Shown one piece after another: positions 28,940 through 36,222 of a stretch of 64,000 nucleotides of DNA (the stretch's first letter is position 1; every line of letters begins with the position of its first letter). Under the pieces are notes generated by a model. It did no database searches and was not told where the DNA came from. It saw only the letters and a list, made by a program, of their open reading frames with translations. A program made the translations under genes and the position numbers. Source of the stretch: Rhizobium laguerreae (lineage in GTDB: Bacteria > Pseudomonadota > Alphaproteobacteria > Rhizobiales > Rhizobiaceae); contig NZ_MRDM01000014.1 in NCBI RefSeq assembly GCF_002008165.1, forward strand, positions 124,001-188,000, given 5' to 3'.

Positions 28940-30022
28940 ATGATCAACCTGCGTGGCATAGCAGCTTTTCTGGCGCTGCTGGGAGCGGCGGCTGAAAGCA
29001 ATGCGGCCGGCGTGATGATCGGTGTCGTCGCCCCTCAGAACGGACCGCTCGCCCTCCTCGGCGCCCAGATTGCCGCCGGCGCCGGTTTCGAGATCCAGCA
29101 GTCCGGAAATACCCTCGTCGCCATCAACGAGACCTGCGAGGAGAATAGTGGTGCCGCGGTCGCCGATGCGCTTGTCAATGCCAAGGTGCAGGTGGCGGTC
29201 GGCTTTCTCTGCAGTGAGACGCTGGAAGGCGCGCTGCCGAAGCTGAAGGACGCCAATATTCCGGCGATCACCGTCTCCGTGCGCTCCCGCATCCTGATGG
29301 AGGATGCGCTGAAGAACGGCTGGCCGCTCTTCCGGGCGGCGCCCGCCGACGGCGCCGAGGCGGCAAAGGTCATCGAGGTGATCCTGAAAGACTGGGCCGC
29401 CGATCCGATCGCCCTGATCGAGGACGGCACCATCCATGGCCGCGAATTGACGGAAGCGGTCCGCAATGCGCTGGAGCAGAACGGCCTTAAGCCGGTCTTT
29501 ACCGACACCTACCGGCCGGGACAGGAGCAGCAGATTGCCCTCGTCCGCCGCCTGAAACGTGCCGGCGCCACCAGGGTCTTCATCGGCGGCGACCGCAACG
29601 ACGTCGCCGTCATCTCCCGCGACGCCAAGGCCGAGAACATCCCGCTGTCCATCCTCGGCGGCGATGCCATGCGCGCCGCCAATCAGCCGCTGCCGCTCGC
29701 AGATGGCGTGCGCGCCGTCGCCCTGCCCGAATACGCCCTACTGCCGGAAAGCGCAGCGACAGCCGATGCGCTGCGCGCCAAAGGCGTCGAGCCGGAAGGT
29801 TATGTCCTGCCGTCGCTGGCCGCAGCCCTCATTGCCGGCCAGGCGGGGCAAGCCGCCGCCGCGGCGGGCAAGCCCCTCCAGGAGATGCTTCTCGGCACGA
29901 CATTCCAGACGCCGGTCGGCACTATTGCCTTCACCGGTGCGCATGAACTTTCGCAAAACCCCTACCGTCTGCTCGAATGGCGGGGCAACGGCTTTTTTCC
30001 ACCTGCCGCGCCGACGCAATGA
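28940..30022 (+). CDS. Periplasmic binding protein, branched-chain amino acid type
   Basis: A 360-residue type I periplasmic binding fold protein of the LivJ-like family. A signal peptide ends near residue 23 (SNAAG), then the family start VMIGVVAPQNGPLALLGAQ. No permease or ATPase gene accompanies it, so it is an orphan receptor; ligand unknown. It is followed 61 bases later by rpe, and may share its transcript. Confidence 0.85.
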   Translation: MINLRGIAAFLALLGAAAESNAAGVMIGVVAPQNGPLALLGAQIAAGAGFEIQQSGNTLVAINETCEENSGAAVADALVNAKVQVAVGFLCSETLEGALPKLKDANIPAITVSVRSRILMEDALKNGWPLFRAAPADGAEAAKVIEVILKDWAADPIALIEDGTIHGRELTEAVRNALEQNGLKPVFTDTYRPGQEQQIALVRRLKRAGATRVFIGGDRNDVAVISRDAKAENIPLSILGGDAMRAANQPLPLADGVRAVALPEYALLPESAATADALRAKGVEPEGYVLPSLAAALIAGQAGQAAAAAGKPLQEMLLGTTFQTPVGTIAFTGAHELSQNPYRLLEWRGNGFFPPAAPTQ

Positions 30023-30083
30023 ACGGCGCGCCAGCCTTGAATTCAGGCCCCGCGCTCTGGCGGCCCATACGGAGTAAGATTTG

Positions 30084-30761
30084 ATGACGCTGCCCATTCG
30101 CATTGCCCCCTCGATCCTCGCAGCGGATTTTGCCAGGCTCGGCGAGGAGGTGCGCGACGTGACGGCCGCCGGCGCCGACTGGATCCATCTCGACGTAATG
30201 GACGGCCATTTCGTGCCGAACATCTCCTTCGGCCCGGATGTCATCAAGTCGCTGCGCTCCTATACATCAGCCACCTTCGACTGCCACCTGATGATCTCGC
30301 CGGTCGACGACTATCTCGAAGCCTTCGCCAAGGCCGGCTGCGACCGTATCACCGTCCATGCCGAAGCCGGACCGCATCTGCACCGCTCGCTGCAGACCGT
30401 CCGTAATCTCGGCAAGAAGGTCGGCGTGACGATCAATCCGGCGACGCCGCTTACCGCCATCGAGAACGTGCTCGACGATGTCGATCTCATTCTGATCATG
30501 TCGGTCAATCCCGGCTTTGGCGGGCAGAAGTTCATTCCGGCCATGGCGAAGAAGATCGCGGCGGCGAAGTCACTGATCGGCGACCGGCCGATCGAGCTCG
30601 AGGTCGACGGCGGCGTCACGGTGGAAACGGCGCCTGATATCGCGCGGGCGGGCGGCAACGTCCTCGTCGCCGGCTCGGCAATTTTCAAGGGCGATACGGT
30701 CGAGGATTACCGCCGGACAGTCGCCGATCTGCGTCAGGCAGCCGAAGGGGCACGAACATGA
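30084..30761 (+). CDS. rpe: Ribulose-phosphate 3-epimerase
   Basis: A 225-residue TIM-barrel enzyme that interconverts ribulose-5-P and xylulose-5-P in the pentose phosphate pathway. The family motifs are complete: IAPSILAADFARLG, DWIHLDVMDGHFVPN, CHLMI, MSVNPGFGGQKFI and EVDGGV. The ATG at 30084 is used; the preceding TTG would add one residue. Its stop overlaps the start of the next gene (ATGA), forming an operon rpe-DUF2259-membrane protein-purB. Confidence 0.97.
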   Translation: MTLPIRIAPSILAADFARLGEEVRDVTAAGADWIHLDVMDGHFVPNISFGPDVIKSLRSYTSATFDCHLMISPVDDYLEAFAKAGCDRITVHAEAGPHLHRSLQTVRNLGKKVGVTINPATPLTAIENVLDDVDLILIMSVNPGFGGQKFIPAMAKKIAAAKSLIGDRPIELEVDGGVTVETAPDIARAGGNVLVAGSAIFKGDTVEDYRRTVADLRQAAEGART

Positions 30762-31483
30762 ACAAACGTCTGATTATTGGTGGCATGCTTGCCGTCGCAT
30801 TTGCCGGCCTGCCCGGCCTGTCACTTGCCGGCGATATCGCCAATATCCAGCCGATCGGTTTTTCCGCCGACGGCAAGGTTTTCGGATTTCAGGAGTTCGG
30901 CATCGAGGAGAGCGGCAACCTTCCCTACTCCAACACCTATTTCATCGATACCGAAGACGGCCACTATCTCGAGGGCACGCCCTTTCATACCGAGCTGACC
31001 GACAAGGACGCCAATCTTTCCAAGGCGCGGCGGCAGAACCTGACGGCGGCGCGCAGCCAGATGGACAAATACGATCTGCTGACCAATCCCGGCCTGATCG
31101 CCGCCTTCAATCCGCCGACCGAACTCGGCTCGCCCTCGAAGACGCTTCGCTACACGACGCTTGCAACCGACGGTCCGCCGAAAGCGCCTTATACGCTCTC
31201 GCTCGGCGAGATGCCGGTGCCGACGCCGAAGGATTGCGCTGCGGTCGACAAGCGGGTCATCGGCTTCAGCCTGCAGATGATCGAGAAGGAAGGCGCTCCG
31301 AACCGGCAGGCGGCGCGCCAGGCGACCGCGGTTCCCGCCGAGCGCGTGTGTTCCGTCGAATACCGGATCGGCGGCGCCGTGGTCTATCAGCCGGAAGGCG
31401 GAAACCAGGTTCACATCGCCCTCGTTCTGGCCTTCGATGCGGACAGGAACGGACGCTGGATTGCCGTTCCGGTTCATCCCTGA
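30758..31483 (+). CDS. DUF2259 secreted protein
   Basis: A 241-residue protein with a signal peptide (cleavage near LSLAGD, about residue 24) and a DUF2259 domain, a family found in Alphaproteobacteria with no known function. It starts IANIQPIGFSADGKVFGFQ, a beta-rich stretch. ATG overlaps the rpe stop by four bases and the stop is two bases before the next ATG, so translation of the three is linked. Confidence 0.87.
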   Translation: MNKRLIIGGMLAVAFAGLPGLSLAGDIANIQPIGFSADGKVFGFQEFGIEESGNLPYSNTYFIDTEDGHYLEGTPFHTELTDKDANLSKARRQNLTAARSQMDKYDLLTNPGLIAAFNPPTELGSPSKTLRYTTLATDGPPKAPYTLSLGEMPVPTPKDCAAVDKRVIGFSLQMIEKEGAPNRQAARQATAVPAERVCSVEYRIGGAVVYQPEGGNQVHIALVLAFDADRNGRWIAVPVHP

Positions 31484-31485
31484 GC

Positions 31486-31545
31486 ATGGATCGCCCGAGG
31501 ACGGATCACCCGAGGACGGATCGCCCCAGGATGGATCGTCTAAGA
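31486..31545 (+). repeat. 15-bp tandem repeat, four units
   Basis: Units ATGGATCGCCCGAGG, ACGGATCACCCGAGG, ACGGATCGCCCCAGG and ATGGATCGTCTAAGA follow head to tail. The first three differ at two or three positions, the last is more diverged. The unit length keeps frame, so copy number changes would only alter the N-terminus of the membrane protein. Confidence 0.9.
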
Positions 31546-32016
31546 GCTGCACGGCCGCCCTACCCCGACCTGATCGCCGGCGCATTGCTTTGGGGAATGC
31601 AGATGCTTGCCGCTGCCATGCTCGGCCTTTACCTGCGCAACGGCCTGCAGACGAGCCGCCTTGCCGAGATCGCCGCACTTTATTTCGCCGGCGGCCTGTT
31701 CGCCTGGCCGTTCGCCCTGCCGGTTGCCCGCTTCCTCGCCTTTGACAGACCGCTGGAAACACGTTTTGCTGCTTTTTTCGTGACGCTGACAGCGGCCACG
31801 ATCCTGATGACCGCCTTCCTCTTCGCCATGGAATACCGGATGTTCTATTCGCGCTGGCATGCGCCCTTCGGCAGTATCGTCTGGGCGTTCCAGTTCGTCT
31901 TCACCAGCATCAGCGCCGTCTATCAGTTCCTGGTGATCGGCCTGCGCCTCTTCCTGCCGCTCGGCCTCGTCTGTCTTGTCGCAAGCAGCTATCATCTTGC
32001 CAAACGCATGCGTTGA
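31486..32016 (+). CDS. Small integral membrane protein with N-terminal repeat
   Basis: A 176-residue protein with about four transmembrane helices (about 30-50, 62-82, 97-115 and 131-165) and a basic cytoplasmic N-terminus made of four copies of a five-residue unit (MDRPR TDHPR TDRPR MDRLR). The repeat duplicates the start codon: ATG occurs at 31486 and again at 31531, so two forms of the protein differing by 15 residues are possible. Family unknown. It is between DUF2259 and purB in the same direction. Confidence 0.75.
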   Translation: MDRPRTDHPRTDRPRMDRLRAARPPYPDLIAGALLWGMQMLAAAMLGLYLRNGLQTSRLAEIAALYFAGGLFAWPFALPVARFLAFDRPLETRFAAFFVTLTAATILMTAFLFAMEYRMFYSRWHAPFGSIVWAFQFVFTSISAVYQFLVIGLRLFLPLGLVCLVASSYHLAKRMR

Positions 32017-32089
32017 GATTGCCGCCCTTCTTTGCTACAGGGGCGCTAACCTCGATAAAGCAAACCTCTTGAAGTGAAGGCAGCCGCCC

Positions 32090-33397
32090 ATGATCCCGCG
32101 TTATTCCCGGCCCGAAATGGTCGCCATCTGGTCTCCCGAAACCAAGTTCCGCATCTGGTTCGAGATCGAGGCGCATGCCTGCGACGCGCTGGCCGAACTC
32201 GGCGTCATCCCGAAATCGGCGGCAAAGACGATCTGGGAGAAAGGCGGCGCCGCCACCTTCGACGTCGACCGCATCGATGAGATCGAGGCCGTCACCAAGC
32301 ATGACGTCATCGCCTTCCTCACCCATCTCGCCGAGATCGTCGGCCCGGATGCGCGCTTCGTCCACCAGGGCATGACCTCGTCCGACGTGCTCGACACCTG
32401 CTTCAACGTACAGCTGGTCCGCGCCACCGACATCCTGCTTGCCGATATCGACCGCCTGCTCGCAGCGCTGAAAACCCGCGCCTTTGAACACAAGGACACC
32501 GTCACCATCGGCCGTTCGCACGGCATCCATGCCGAGCCCACCACCTTCGGCGTCAAGCTGGCGCTCGCCTATGCCGAATTCGAGCGCTGCCGCCAACGCC
32601 TCGTCGCCGCCCGCGAGGAAGTCGCGACCTGCGCCATATCGGGGGCCGTCGGCACCTTCGCCAATATCGATCCGCGCGTCGAGGAACATGTCGCCGAGGC
32701 GCTTGGCCTGAAGGCCGAGCCGGTGTCGACGCAGGTCATCCCGCGCGACCGCCACGCCATGTATTTCGCCACCCTCGGCGTCGTCGCCTCGTCGATCGAG
32801 CGCCTGGCAACCGAGATCCGCCACCTGCAGCGCACCGAGGTACTGGAAGCCGAGGAATATTTCTCGCCCGGCCAGAAGGGCTCCTCGGCCATGCCGCACA
32901 AGCGCAACCCGGTTCTGACCGAAAACCTGACTGGCCTTGCCCGCATGGTCCGCTCCTACGCCATGCCGGCGATGGAAAACGTCGCCCTCTGGCATGAACG
33001 CGATATTTCGCATTCCTCGGTCGAGCGCATGATCGGCCCCGATGCCACCGTGACGCTCGATTTCGCCCTGTCGCGGCTTGCCGGCGTCATCGAAAAGCTG
33101 CTGGTCTATCCCGAGAACATGGAAAAGAACCTCAACAAATTCCGCGGCCTCGTCCATTCGCAGCGTGTCCTGCTGGCGTTGACCCAGGCGGGCACCTCTC
33201 GCGAGGACGCCTACCGCCTCGTCCAGCGCAACGCTATGAAGGTCTGGGAACAGGGCAAAGATTTTCTCGAAGAGCTGCTTGCAGACGCCGAAGTCCGTGC
33301 TGCGCTTTCCGAAGAGGATATTCGGGAGAAGTTCGACCTTGGCTATCATACCAAGCATGTCGATACGATCTTCCGGCGGGTTTTTGGCGAGGCCTGA
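32090..33397 (+). CDS. purB: Adenylosuccinate lyase
   Basis: A 435-residue fumarase-superfamily enzyme used twice in purine synthesis (SAICAR to AICAR, and adenylosuccinate to AMP). The signature loop KGSSAMPHKRNP is present, with catalytic His in GRSHGIHAEP and the HQGMTSSDVLD stretch. ATG 32090 starts MIPRYSRPEM, the usual start. It ends the rpe-DUF2259-membrane protein cluster and is followed by a clear terminator. Other purine genes of the window lie 5 kb further on. Confidence 0.97.
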   Translation: MIPRYSRPEMVAIWSPETKFRIWFEIEAHACDALAELGVIPKSAAKTIWEKGGAATFDVDRIDEIEAVTKHDVIAFLTHLAEIVGPDARFVHQGMTSSDVLDTCFNVQLVRATDILLADIDRLLAALKTRAFEHKDTVTIGRSHGIHAEPTTFGVKLALAYAEFERCRQRLVAAREEVATCAISGAVGTFANIDPRVEEHVAEALGLKAEPVSTQVIPRDRHAMYFATLGVVASSIERLATEIRHLQRTEVLEAEEYFSPGQKGSSAMPHKRNPVLTENLTGLARMVRSYAMPAMENVALWHERDISHSSVERMIGPDATVTLDFALSRLAGVIEKLLVYPENMEKNLNKFRGLVHSQRVLLALTQAGTSREDAYRLVQRNAMKVWEQGKDFLEELLADAEVRAALSEEDIREKFDLGYHTKHVDTIFRRVFGEA

Positions 33398-33421
33398 GCG
33401 GACCTGCAATCGACGATATAG

Positions 33422-33446
33422 CGGCGCCCTTGCAGGCGCCGTTTTT
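33422..33446 (+). terminator. Rho-independent terminator after purB
   Basis: CGGCGCC (33422-33428), six-base loop, GGCGCCG (33435-33441), followed by TTTTT. Stem and tract are perfect. Confidence 0.88.
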
Positions 33447-33473
33447 CCGCCGGCATACTTCCCCGTCGAGAAT

Positions 33474-33812
33474 CTATCGGACGGCTTCTTTCCTTAGTCG
33501 CAGCCTGATCATAACTGGGAAGTAGATGCATGAGACAAGGATAGAAGGCAGAGAAATGATTAGGAAAAAAGCTAACAAGGTCAGCCTATGAATACTTCCG
33601 CCTGACAACAATAAGAAAGCCGCAGCAATCAGCAACAAAGTTACTGTAAAAATGTTAGACGACCAAAGAAATGGCCGCGAATTAATTTCGCTGTATTTCA
33701 CACAATAAAAAATGAATAATATAAAAATGATTGGTAGCGAAACAATAAACTTTGGAATAAACGCGATAAAGCCGATATCGTCGAAGAAAAATGGCAAATG
33801 GCCTACCGTCAT
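33474..33812 (-). CDS. AT-rich membrane protein, possibly 5'-frameshifted
   Basis: A 112-residue protein with three to four hydrophobic segments (for example FIVSLPIIFILFIFY and FTVTLLLIAAAFLLL). No family recognised. The DNA is clearly AT-richer than the neighbourhood, a sign of transfer. The same frame stays open upstream of the first ATG to 33926 and reads as plausible protein (IGTYIQFIKSNSAG then LREPQVELFFQAYFIG), but has no ATG, GTG or TTG start; an ATG at 33930 is one base out of frame. The gene may therefore be a full-length form of about 150 residues broken by a one-base change. Confidence 0.55.
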   Translation of the reverse strand: MTVGHLPFFFDDIGFIAFIPKFIVSLPIIFILFIFYCVKYSEINSRPFLWSSNIFTVTLLLIAAAFLLLSGGSIHRLTLLAFFLIISLPSILVSCIYFPVMIRLRLRKEAVR

Positions 33813-33954
33813 TCCTATGAAATAAGCCTGAAAGAACAGCTCGACCTGCGGCTCTCTAAGAAAGAGTCGTTCATTTTCCCCTGCCGAGTTGGATTTAATG
33901 AACTGAATATAAGTGCCGATTGTATTTCATAGTTTAGCTTTTCTCAAGCGGCCG

Positions 33955-34422
33955 TTATTTCTGCTTCGGCGCTTTGGCGGCAACAGAGCGTTTCCGCGCC
34001 TCCGCCTTTTTCGACGGCGCCGCATTTGCCGCTTCGGTTGACTCCGATACTCTGCAAGCCTCCGTCTCACCCCTGCCTTTGGCGGCCTTGGCGACCAGCT
34101 GGTTGAGGTGCTTCAGCTCTTCCTCGTCGAGATTTTCGATGCCGATGAAGCGGTTTTCGGCATGGCTGGTCAGGATGATTTCATTGAGCTTCGCCTGGAT
34201 CGCCCGCGTGTCGCGCGTCTGGGCGTTCTGCAGCACGAAGACCATCAGGAAGGTGATGATCGTCGTGCCCGTATTGATGATCAGCTGCCATGTTTCCGAA
34301 TAGTCGAAAAAGGGGCCGAGCGAGGCCCAGATGACGACAACCGTCAGCGCCAGGATGAAAGCAACGGGTTTGCCCGCCCATTCCGATGTCTTGGTTGCGA
34401 AGCGGGCAAACAGATGCTTCAT
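33955..34422 (-). CDS. Low-affinity iron permease-like membrane protein
   Basis: A 155-residue protein of the low-affinity iron permease (Fet4-like, PF04120) family: two transmembrane helices (about 20-40 and 50-70) around FFDYSETWQLIINTGTTIITF, then a cytoplasmic coiled segment and a Lys/Ala-rich tail. In bacteria the name comes from homology, and iron transport is not shown. ATG 34422 has GAGGTG in front; the longer frame from 34494 runs through a palindromic repeat. The tail from about residue 110 is low complexity. Confidence 0.85.
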   Translation of the reverse strand: MKHLFARFATKTSEWAGKPVAFILALTVVVIWASLGPFFDYSETWQLIINTGTTIITFLMVFVLQNAQTRDTRAIQAKLNEIILTSHAENRFIGIENLDEEELKHLNQLVAKAAKGRGETEACRVSESTEAANAAPSKKAEARKRSVAAKAPKQK

Positions 34423-34454
34423 CGTCACCTCTGAAAACCTCCCTCGAAGTCTCT

Positions 34455-34483
34455 GGAGCATGATGTCGGCGACGTCATGCTCC
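34455..34483. repeat. Short AGCATGATG palindrome
   Basis: GGAGCATGATGTC pairs with GACGTCATGCTCC around GGC, one G-U pair. It looks like an internally deleted version of the repeat at 1201-1250. It lies just upstream of the iron permease-like gene. Confidence 0.6.
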
Positions 34484-34529
34484 GCGCTAAACAAACTCCG
34501 AGGCAGGTTCGAGGTTCCCGGGGTATCTC

Positions 34530-34576
34530 AGATTCCCCCAGGGATCCCAGATTCCCCCGGGGCCGGGATTCCCCGC
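34530..34576. repeat. C-rich direct repeats
   Basis: AGATTCCCCCAGGG (34530-34543) and AGATTCCCCCGGGG (34549-34562) are 19 bases apart, followed by the shorter GGGATTCCCCGC (34565-34576). They fill part of the gap between the DUF2189 gene and the iron permease-like gene. A binding site cluster or a small repeat element are both possible. Confidence 0.6.
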
Positions 34577-34590
34577 AGAAAGGGCTGTGG

Positions 34591-35397
34591 TTACGCTGTG
34601 GCTTCCCGCGCAATCAGCTTGCGATAGAGATGCCAGGTCGCATGGCCGAGGATCGGGATGACGAGTGCAAGCCCGGCAAAGATCGGGATCGTGCCGATCA
34701 CGAGCATCGCGGCGACAATCAGGCCCCAGAGCAGCACCGGCACCGGATTGAGAATCGTCGCGCGGATCGACGCCGTGACGGCGGCCACCGCCCCGACATC
34801 GCGGTCGAGCAGTAGCGGAAAGGTGATGACGGTTATCGCCAGCACGACGAGCGCAAAGACGAAGCCGATGAGGTTGCCCCAGATGATCAGCTGCATGCCC
34901 TCCGACGTGCCGAAGACCTGGCGGAAGAAATCCCCCATGCTGCGCGGAAAGACCTCGCCGAGCAGATTGCTGTAGAGCGTCTGCGCCGTCACCAGCCAGA
35001 CGATGAAGAGGCCGCAGAGCATCAAGCCGACCGCGACGATCGACGGCAGCGCCGGCGAATGGCGCACGTCGAGCGCATGCGTCCAGGACGCGTCGAGGCC
35101 AGCCTCGCGCCGGCGGCTGATCTCATAGAGGCCAATCGCTGCGATCGGGCCGATCAGCACGAAACCCGCCATCAGCGGGAAGACCATCGGCAAAAGGTTG
35201 GCGCCCGAGGTCCACAACGTCAGGAAAACGCCGGCGATCGGGTACATCAGGCACAGAAACACATAGTGGGACGGTTTCTCCATGAAATCGTCGTATCCGC
35301 GCTTCAGCGCGTCGAAGACGTCGGCGATACCGATGCGATTGACGACGGGCCGCGCTAAGCTTTCGCTTGCACCCGTCATGACGTGAAATGCCGCCAT
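34591..35397 (-). CDS. DUF2189 integral membrane protein
   Basis: A 268-residue protein with about six transmembrane helices and the DUF2189 domain, distantly reminiscent of cytochrome oxidase subunit I helices but without known haem ligands or activity. Conserved start RIGIADVFDALKRGYDDF. ATG 35397 is preceded by GAGGAGGAG, a strong Shine-Dalgarno; the longer frame to 35541 was rejected. It is divergent from the serine hydrolase gene, with 175 bases between. Confidence 0.88.
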   Translation of the reverse strand: MAAFHVMTGASESLARPVVNRIGIADVFDALKRGYDDFMEKPSHYVFLCLMYPIAGVFLTLWTSGANLLPMVFPLMAGFVLIGPIAAIGLYEISRRREAGLDASWTHALDVRHSPALPSIVAVGLMLCGLFIVWLVTAQTLYSNLLGEVFPRSMGDFFRQVFGTSEGMQLIIWGNLIGFVFALVVLAITVITFPLLLDRDVGAVAAVTASIRATILNPVPVLLWGLIVAAMLVIGTIPIFAGLALVIPILGHATWHLYRKLIAREATA

Positions 35398-35572
35398 GGC
35401 TTTCTCCTCCTCAGCCGAGACCTGATCGGCGGCGGACAGCATCGGCGGGCAAGCCGATACGAAATCCGCAACCGGCACTGGAGGAATATAGCAACTTTCA
35501 GGGCCCGTGTCGCTCCCTCCCTTGACACCCCCTCTTGACATCTTGGACCAGCTTTCTCACATCGGCGGCATC

Positions 35573-36130
35573 ATGAAAGCCTCAGACGCAGATATCCTCA
35601 TCATCCCCGGTTACACCAATTCCGGCCCGAGCCACTGGCAGAGCCGCTGGGAGGCAAAGCTCAGCACGGCGCGGCGCGTCGAACAGGCCGAATGGACGAA
35701 GCCGGTCCGCGAGGACTGGATCGCCCGCATCGCCGAGGAGGTGAACGCTTCGACCCGCCCGGTCGTTCTCATCGCCCATTCGCTGGGCGTGCCCTCGGTG
35801 ATCCATGCCATCCCGCATTTCCGCAACCGGGTGGCGGGCGCTTTCCTCGTCGCCCCGCCCGATGTCGCCAATCCCGATATCCGCCCGAAGCACCTGATGA
35901 CCTTCGGCCCCTATCCACGCGATCCGCTGCCCTTCCCGTCGATCACCGTGGCCAGCCGCAACGATCCGTTCGGCAGCTACGAACATGCCGATGATGTTGC
36001 CAGCAGCTGGGGCTCCTTCCTCGTCGATGCCGGCGAGGCCGGCCACATCAATGCCGATTCCGGTCATGGCCCCTGGCCCGAAGGCACCATGGTCTTTGCC
36101 CAGTTCCTCGGCCGGCTCTCCGCTGATTGA
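35573..36130 (+). CDS. RBBP9/YdeN family serine hydrolase
   Basis: A 185-residue small alpha/beta hydrolase. The family start ILIIPGYTNSGPSHWQSRWE, nucleophile elbow AHSLG and the C-terminal HINADSGHGPWPEG with the catalytic His are all there. Natural substrate unknown. ATG 35573 is the likely start; the earlier open frame from 35507 is not conserved in look. It is followed after 92 bases by the GGDEF-EAL gene. Confidence 0.9.
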   Translation: MKASDADILIIPGYTNSGPSHWQSRWEAKLSTARRVEQAEWTKPVREDWIARIAEEVNASTRPVVLIAHSLGVPSVIHAIPHFRNRVAGAFLVAPPDVANPDIRPKHLMTFGPYPRDPLPFPSITVASRNDPFGSYEHADDVASSWGSFLVDAGEAGHINADSGHGPWPEGTMVFAQFLGRLSAD

Positions 36131-36222
36131 GGAAAACCCGCATTCTCGCTTGTTGAGCAGGTGCTTTCTAAGTCTTTCTTAATGGAATGACAGCAGACTG
36201 CGCCGAGGTGAGATAAGCGAGA

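Noticed and set aside
31910-33409. 499-residue leftward frame opposite purB
   Set aside because: Low-complexity shadow (Gly/Asp/Val-rich) of purB.
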